Assembly: GCA_036556965.1 (NCBI GenBank)
Contig: DATBIO010000289.1
Location: 1 to 64,000, forward strand
DNA: 64,000 nt
Origin: DATBIO01 sp036556965
GTDB lineage: Bacteria; Acidobacteriota; Vicinamibacteria; Fen-336
Direction of reading: 5' to 3'
Every line of letters begins with the position of its first letter. Within the stretch, counting starts at the first letter, position 1. Made by a program: the position numbers and the translations under genes. Below, piece after piece: positions 57,890 to 64,000 of this stretch. Below the pieces are notes generated by a model. It saw only the letters and a list, made by a program, of their open reading frames with translations, did no database searches and was not told the DNA's origin.

Positions 57890-59230
57890 TCACTTCCCGC
57901 TGACCGTCATCCGCCGCACGCGCAGGGTGGGGGCGGCCGTGGACGAGCGGAAGACCAGGTCGGATCCCACCGCGTCCACGTCGAGCAGCATCTGCTTCAG
58001 GTTGCCGGCGATGGTGACCTCGCTCACGGGATGGACGAGGACGCCGTTCTCGATCCAGTGCCCGGCCGCGCCCTGCGAGAAGTCGCCGCTGACCAGGTCC
58101 ACCCCGAAGCCGATGAGGTCGGTGACGTAGAGGCCGCGCCCGGTGTCGGCCAGTATCTGCTCGGGGGGGGTGGGGCCCGGCTCCAGGCTGAGGTTGGCCG
58201 AGCCCACCCCCGGCTGGCCGCCCACACCGCGCCGGGCGCAGCCCACCGCGCGCGCGCCGATCTTGCGCGCCGCGTAGCTGTCGCACATGTAGTGCCTCAG
58301 CACGCCCTGCTCGATGGGGACGTTGCGGCGGGTGGCCAGTCCCTCTCCGTCGAAGGGCCGCGAGCCCAAGCCCCGCGGGCGCCGACCGTCGTCCACCACG
58401 GTGAGCAGGGGCGAGGCCACCCGCTCGCCCAGGCGGTCCTTCAGGAAGGTCGAGCTGCGGAAGACGGCGTAGCCCGAGGTGGCGCGGAAGAGGTGGCCCA
58501 GCAGCTCGGCCGCCGTCTCGGGGTCGAAGACCACCGGCACCTCGCAGGTGGGCACCTTGCGCGCGCCCAGGCGGCGCAGGGTGCGCTCCGCCGCGATGCG
58601 CCCCACGTCCTCCGGGGCGAGGAGATCGGCCATGCCGCGACCCGCGCTGTACCAGTAGTCGCGCTCCATGGCCCCGTCCTTCTCCGCCACGGGAACCACC
58701 GAGAACGAAACCGAGGAGGTGCGATACGAGCCGAGGAAGCCCAGGGTGTTGGCGAGGACGATGGTGTCCTCCCCGCTCGCGTAGGAGGCGCCCTGCGAGT
58801 TGGTGATGAGGGGCGAGGCGGCCAGCGCCGCCGCCTCCGCCTGCCGCGCCCGCGCGATGCGCTCATCGGTGGGCACGGCGGCGGGCGAGGGGTCGAAGAG
58901 GCCGAGCTCCACGTCCTCCGCGGGCCCCGTCTCCTCGGGCAGCCCGCCCGCCTCGTCCTCGCCCGTCACCCGTGCCATGTCCACGGTGTCGCCCACCAGC
59001 GAAGCGATGGCCGAGGGCGAGAGGTCGGAGGTATAGGCGGTGGCCGTGCGCCGCCCCACGAAGACGCGCAGGCCCAGCCCCTTGCTGCCCGCCTCCTTGA
59101 GCGTCTCCACCTCTCCCCTGCGCACGGTCACGGAGAAGTCGGTGCCCTCGGCGATCAGCACGTCGGCGGCGTCGGCCCCCGTGGCGCGCGCGCGCGCGAG
59201 GACGTCGGCGGCGAGGTCGCGGTAGTCCAT
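57890..59230 (-). CDS. pmbA: TldD/PmbA-family peptidase, PmbA type
   Basis: The 446-residue protein matches PmbA (TldE), which with TldD forms a zinc protease that trims modified peptides such as microcins and removes some unfolded substrates. Supporting segments are GTDFSVTVRRGEVETLKEAGSKGLGLRVF, VVFDPETAAELLGHLF and LIGFGVDLVSGDFSQGAAGHWIENG. PmbA itself lacks the metal motif; the partner is at the end of the window. It diverges from the POT gene over 23 bases. Confidence 0.92.
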   Translation of the reverse strand: MDYRDLAADVLARARATGADAADVLIAEGTDFSVTVRRGEVETLKEAGSKGLGLRVFVGRRTATAYTSDLSPSAIASLVGDTVDMARVTGEDEAGGLPEETGPAEDVELGLFDPSPAAVPTDERIARARQAEAAALAASPLITNSQGASYASGEDTIVLANTLGFLGSYRTSSVSFSVVPVAEKDGAMERDYWYSAGRGMADLLAPEDVGRIAAERTLRRLGARKVPTCEVPVVFDPETAAELLGHLFRATSGYAVFRSSTFLKDRLGERVASPLLTVVDDGRRPRGLGSRPFDGEGLATRRNVPIEQGVLRHYMCDSYAARKIGARAVGCARRGVGGQPGVGSANLSLEPGPTPPEQILADTGRGLYVTDLIGFGVDLVSGDFSQGAAGHWIENGVLVHPVSEVTIAGNLKQMLLDVDAVGSDLVFRSSTAAPTLRVRRMTVSGK

Positions 59231-59239
59231 GATTTGCGC

Positions 59240-59245
59240 TCTAAT
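59240..59245 (+). promoter_or_regulatory. TCTAAT -10 box, possibly leaderless POT transcript
   Basis: TCTAAT ends 8 bases before ATG 59254 with no ribosome site between. The reverse strand of the same bases gives a weaker TTAGAG 8 bases before pmbA, so the element may be bidirectional. Confidence 0.4.
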
Positions 59246-59253
59246 CTTGACCC

Positions 59254-60780
<1,527 letters not shown>

Positions 60781-60790
60781 CCGCACCGGG

Positions 60791-62488
60791 GTGGCGCGCC
60801 GACGCTGGCTGGCCGGGCTGATCCCGGCCACCCTCGTCGCCTACGGGCTCCTGGCCCAGGGTCTGGCCCAGCGCGCCTTCGCCGCCTTCGTCGGCTACGA
60901 GACCCCCTTCGCTTTCGCCGGCGAAGGCCCGCCCGTGGGCCCGCCCCTCACGCCGCGCGTGGTCCTGGTGCTGGTGGACGGCCTTGGCTACGCGGCCTCG
61001 CGGGACCTGCCCTTCCTCTCCGCCCTGCGCGGGCAGGGGGCCGACTACGAGTGCCGCGTCGGCCTTCCCTCCCTGTCCCTTCCCGCGCGCGGCGTCATGC
61101 TCACCGGCGCCTGGGCCGAGATCCACGGCCAGCCCACCAACATGAAGGCGCGCCCGATGCGGGTCGAGCACCTCTTCGGCCTGGCCCGGCGCCTGGGCCT
61201 GCGCACCGGCCTCAGCGCGCACAAGGGCACGCATACGCTCTTTGCCCCCGTGGACGTCCCCGTGCGGCTCCCGGAGGAGCCGGAGACGGCCCCCTTCGCC
61301 CGCTACGAGGAGGGCTTGCGCGCGGCGCTGGAGGGCGCGCGCGAAGTGCTGCGCGCGGTGCCCGCGGGCTTCGCCTGGGTGGAGCTGCACATCGCGGACG
61401 AGGCGGGGCACAACTGGGGCGCGGCCTCCGCGGAGTACGCGCGCGCCGCCCGCCTCGCCGACGACGCGCTGCGCGGCCTCGCCGCGGAGGTGGACCTCGC
61501 GCGGGAGACGCTGGTGGTGGTGGGCGACCACGGCCACGTGGACGAGGGAGGCCACGGCGGCGACGAAGAGGCGGTGATGACCGTGCCCCTGGTCCTGGCG
61601 GGCCGCGGCGTGCGCAGGGGAGCGGGCCGCTGCCGGCACACCGACCTCGCGCCCACCCTGAGCGCGCTCCTCGGGCTTCCCATTCCTGCCAGCAACCAGG
61701 GCCGGCCGCGGGCGGAGGCGCTGGAGGTGGACGATGACGGGCGGCTCCGGCTGCTGCAAGCCACGGCCGTCCAGCGCGACGCGTTCCTCGCGCGGTACGC
61801 ACGGCGCCTGGGCGAGGTGACGGGCGCGCCGCCGGCGACGGCGGCATCGGCGGGGCCCGGTGCCCAGGGGCGCGCCGGGGACCTCGAGGACGCCGATGCG
61901 CGCCTGGCCCGGCTGCGGTCCGCGCGGATCCACGAGCAGCGCGCGCGGCGTCTCCCGCGGGCCCTGCTCTTCGCCGCCCTGCCCGTCGCCCTCGTGCTCG
62001 TGCTCCGTGCCGCGGGCGCGGTCCGGGGGGGAGACCTGCTCATTGGCCTCGACGCCGGTGGGCTGTCCGCGATCTGCTACTACCTGCTCTTCAGGGTCAT
62101 CGGGCTGCGCGCCTCCCTCACCGCCGTGAACAAGGACGAGTGGATGGCGGCCTTCTTCAACAAGGACATGGCGCTGGCCCTGGGTTGTGCGGCCCTGGCC
62201 GCGGCGGTGGCATTCGTGTTCGCGCGCCGGCGCGGCCGCGGACCGGGCGAAGCGCTGGTGGTGTCCTGGCTCGCCGTCCTCGCCCTCGCCTACGTCTTCA
62301 TCGCGCAGGTCGCCGTCGCCCTCTGGCGCGAGTCCGTGGTCATGTCGTGGCACCTGCCCGACCTGGCCACGTCGTTCGGGTTCTACCTGGACGCCCTCGC
62401 CCTCTTCGCGGCGGCCGTCGGGGGAACGGTCGTCGTTCTCGCCCTGACCGCGTGGGCATGGTGGACGAGAAGGCGGACCGCGGGGTGA
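60791..62488 (+). CDS. Membrane-anchored phosphodiesterase/phosphatase
   Basis: The 565-residue product (GTG 60791) has an N-terminal helix, then an alkaline-phosphatase-superfamily domain: VVLVLVDGLGYAAS (metal Asp), LPSLSLPARGVMLTG (nucleophile Ser or Thr), HIADEAGHNWGA, and VVGDHGHVDEGGHGG. The C-terminal third has about five membrane helices. It resembles type I phosphodiesterase/nucleotide pyrophosphatases acting outside the membrane, but the substrate is open. Confidence 0.85.
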   Translation: MARRRWLAGLIPATLVAYGLLAQGLAQRAFAAFVGYETPFAFAGEGPPVGPPLTPRVVLVLVDGLGYAASRDLPFLSALRGQGADYECRVGLPSLSLPARGVMLTGAWAEIHGQPTNMKARPMRVEHLFGLARRLGLRTGLSAHKGTHTLFAPVDVPVRLPEEPETAPFARYEEGLRAALEGAREVLRAVPAGFAWVELHIADEAGHNWGAASAEYARAARLADDALRGLAAEVDLARETLVVVGDHGHVDEGGHGGDEEAVMTVPLVLAGRGVRRGAGRCRHTDLAPTLSALLGLPIPASNQGRPRAEALEVDDDGRLRLLQATAVQRDAFLARYARRLGEVTGAPPATAASAGPGAQGRAGDLEDADARLARLRSARIHEQRARRLPRALLFAALPVALVLVLRAAGAVRGGDLLIGLDAGGLSAICYYLLFRVIGLRASLTAVNKDEWMAAFFNKDMALALGCAALAAAVAFVFARRRGRGPGEALVVSWLAVLALAYVFIAQVAVALWRESVVMSWHLPDLATSFGFYLDALALFAAAVGGTVVVLALTAWAWWTRRRTAG

Positions 62489-62533
62489 CGGGCGCCCCTC
62501 CCGCCAGACCGGCCGGCCTCCGCCTCGGCGCGA

Positions 62534-63430
62534 TCAGGCGCGAGGCTTGAGCTCGGCCTCCGGCGGGAACGAATGGACGGGCACCCGGTGCTGCGCGGGA
62601 GGGAGCGCGCCCGTCCGGAGGTAGGCGGCCAGCGCCTGCAGGGCGGGCCCGGTATTGGAGGGCATGACCACGGTGGCGGCCAGCTGTCCGGTCAGGACGT
62701 GGCGCTGGCCGACGCTGGGCACGCCGTCGATGCCGAGGAACGGCACGCCCCGGGCGCGGGCCGCGCCCTCGGGCGTCGCCTCGAAGGCCGACCGCGCCCC
62801 GCGCGCGATGGCGTCGTCCTGGCCGGCCACGAGGTCGATGGCCACTCCCGCGCTCGTCTTGAGGCGCAGCCAGCTCCGCACCGCCTTCTCCGCGCTCTCC
62901 TCCGTCCAGTGCGCGTCGATCACGACGAGGCGGACCCCGGACCCGGCCAGGACCTCCTCGGTGGCGTGATGCCTCACCTCGACCACGGGGTTGGCGGTGG
63001 GGCCCTGGACGTAGAGGACGGTGCCCCCCGCGGGGAGCAGCGCGCGGATCTGGCGCGCCTGCAGCCGCCCGATCTCCGCCTGGTCGGAGCCCACGGCGAA
63101 GATGGGCAGGGCGGGGAAGTCGGCGCGCAGGCGGTCCACGTCGGCCACGACGCAGTTCAGGAAGGCCGTGCCCACGCCCGCGTCGGCGGCGCGGCGGGCC
63201 AGGCGCTCCATGCCTTCCAGGGCCACCGGCTCCACCAGGATGGCCCGCGGCCGCCCTTCGGCGTGCACGACCTTGAAGAGCTGCTGGATCTGCAGGACGG
63301 CGTTGTTCTCGGCGAAGACCAGCTCCACCGCGAGCCCCAGTCGCGCCGCCGTCTCGCGCGCGTCCACGGCCTGGAGCTGCTGGAACTCGTTCACGCGGTC
63401 GGGGAGGCTGATCACCACCTTGTCGGCCAT
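62534..63430 (-). CDS. Sugar-binding-protein-like, without signal peptide
   Basis: The 298-residue product folds like a ribose-type periplasmic-binding protein (PF13407 pattern): VVISLPDRVNEFQQLQAVDARETA, ILVEPVALEGMERLARRAADAGV, VGSDQAEIGRLQARQI and LVAGQDDAIARGARSAFE. It starts directly at MADKVVISLPD with no signal peptide, so it is probably cytoplasmic. No permease, ATPase or DNA-binding domain is adjacent. It is the gene after tldD, with 6 bases between. Confidence 0.83.
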   Translation of the reverse strand: MADKVVISLPDRVNEFQQLQAVDARETAARLGLAVELVFAENNAVLQIQQLFKVVHAEGRPRAILVEPVALEGMERLARRAADAGVGTAFLNCVVADVDRLRADFPALPIFAVGSDQAEIGRLQARQIRALLPAGGTVLYVQGPTANPVVEVRHHATEEVLAGSGVRLVVIDAHWTEESAEKAVRSWLRLKTSAGVAIDLVAGQDDAIARGARSAFEATPEGAARARGVPFLGIDGVPSVGQRHVLTGQLAATVVMPSNTGPALQALAAYLRTGALPPAQHRVPVHSFPPEAELKPRA

Positions 63431-63436
63431 GGCGCC

Positions 63437-64000
63437 CTACTGCCTCGTACCGCCGACGGTGATCTCGGAGACGAGGAGGGTGGGCAGGCCCACGCCGACG
63501 GGCACGTGCTGCCCCGCCTTGGAGCACACGCCCACGCCCTCGTCGAGGCTCAGGTCGTGGCCGATGCGCGTCACCCGGGTGAGGATGTCGGGGCCGTTGC
63601 CGATGAGGGTGGCTCCCACCACGGGCCGCGTCACCCGGCCGTCCTCGATGAGGTAGGCCTCGGTGGCGGAGAACACGAACTTGCCGCTGGTGATGTCCAC
63701 CTGGCCCCCTCCGAAGTGCTTGGCGTACAGGCCGCGCGGCACGGAACGGATGATGTCGGCGGGGTCGTCCTGGCCCGCGAGCATGAAGGTGTTGGTCATG
63801 CGCGGCATGGGGATGGACGCGTAGCTCTGCCGGCGGCCGTTCCCGGTGGCGGGCATGCCCATGAGGCCGCTGTTGAGCCGGTCCTGCAGGTAGCCGCGCA
63901 GGATCCCGTCCTCGATGAGCACGGTGCGGCCCGGGACGTTGCCCTCGTCGTCGACGTTCAGGCTGCCGCGCCTCTCCGCGATGGAGCCGTCGTCCACAAC
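63437..64000 (-). CDS. tldD: TldD metalloprotease, C-terminal part
   Basis: The frame is open to the end of the window and encodes the last 187 or so residues of TldD, the zinc-bearing subunit of the TldD/PmbA protease. Recognisable parts are [40 protein letters not shown] and [15 protein letters not shown]. The HExxxH zinc motif lies upstream, outside the window. Confidence 0.9.
   Translation of the reverse strand, partial: VVDDGSIAERRGSLNVDDEGNVPGRTVLIEDGILRGYLQDRLNSGLMGMPATGNGRRQSYASIPMPRMTNTFMLAGQDDPADIIRSVPRGLYAKHFGGGQVDITSGKFVFSATEAYLIEDGRVTRPVVGATLIGNGPDILTRVTRIGHDLSLDEGVGVCSKAGQHVPVGVGLPTLLVSEITVGGTRQ

Overview
The window is a very GC-rich (clearly above 70 % by eye), densely packed bacterial chromosome segment: about 60 protein genes, one tRNA, hardly any gap over 200 bases, many GTG starts and many ATGA/GTGA/TTGA stop-start overlaps. 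Signal peptides, lipoproteins, beta-barrel-like outer-membrane proteins, a periplasmic cyclophilin and LolA/LolD-type genes point to a diderm. Gld-type ABC genes, a MglA-type GTPase, DUF4388 and PilZ proteins, a Ser/Thr kinase with an extracytoplasmic tail and a small bacterial microcompartment (BMC) locus fit Acidobacteriota (Thermoanaerobaculia-like) or a myxobacteria-like lineage best; this placement is inference. No insertion sequence, prophage, CRISPR array or rRNA was seen.

Layout. 1-9 kb: end of a VOC-fold gene, tRNA-Gln, Ser/Thr kinase plus outer-membrane protein, M14 peptidase, MscL, a KAS III enzyme and a GT2 glycosyltransferase. 9-17 kb: DUF4388/TPR protein flanked by two related hairpins, lipoprotein, membrane acyltransferase, PDO-like redox protein, PMT-type mannosyltransferase and a FHA-trypsin fusion. 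16.9-22.2 kb: GldA/F/G-like ABC operon with a DUF4340 protein and an orphan ChrR-type anti-sigma factor. 22-31.5 kb: cyclophilin, MglA-like GTPase with a long tail, SGNH hydrolase, large membrane protein, ParB-like protein, coiled-coil protein and PIG-L deacetylase. 31.5-35.3 kb: DNA polymerase IV and the BMC locus (one hexamer, three pentamer genes, class II aldolase, a Cys/His-rich 92-residue protein and a TRASH-like membrane protein). 35.3-41 kb: citrate synthase with a palindromic operator, UspA, lipoprotein, three DinB-fold genes and FabH. 41-51 kb: a ten-gene plus-strand run holding a MacB/Lol-type ABC system with LolA-like and outer-membrane partners, a spermidine-synthase-like membrane protein, hydrolase, thioesterase, YkgJ-type protein and epimerase. 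51-64 kb: PPK2, ATP-grasp, alpha/beta hydrolase, lytic transglycosylase, DUF962, MFS, PilZ, cupin, PmbA, POT transporter, membrane phosphodiesterase, a signal-less sugar-binding-like protein and the C-terminal part of TldD.

How genes work together. The clearest modules are the BMC locus (shell plus an aldolase that may carry a targeting helix, suggesting aldehyde-producing sugar-phosphate cleavage), the Gld-like ABC operon, the MacB/Lol-like envelope export operon, and TldD/PmbA separated by about 4 kb. Expression signals are unusual: many lead genes have a TANNNT-like -10 box only 6-9 bases before the start codon, which suggests leaderless mRNAs, and two downstream genes seem to start at CTG inside a CTGA stop-start overlap.
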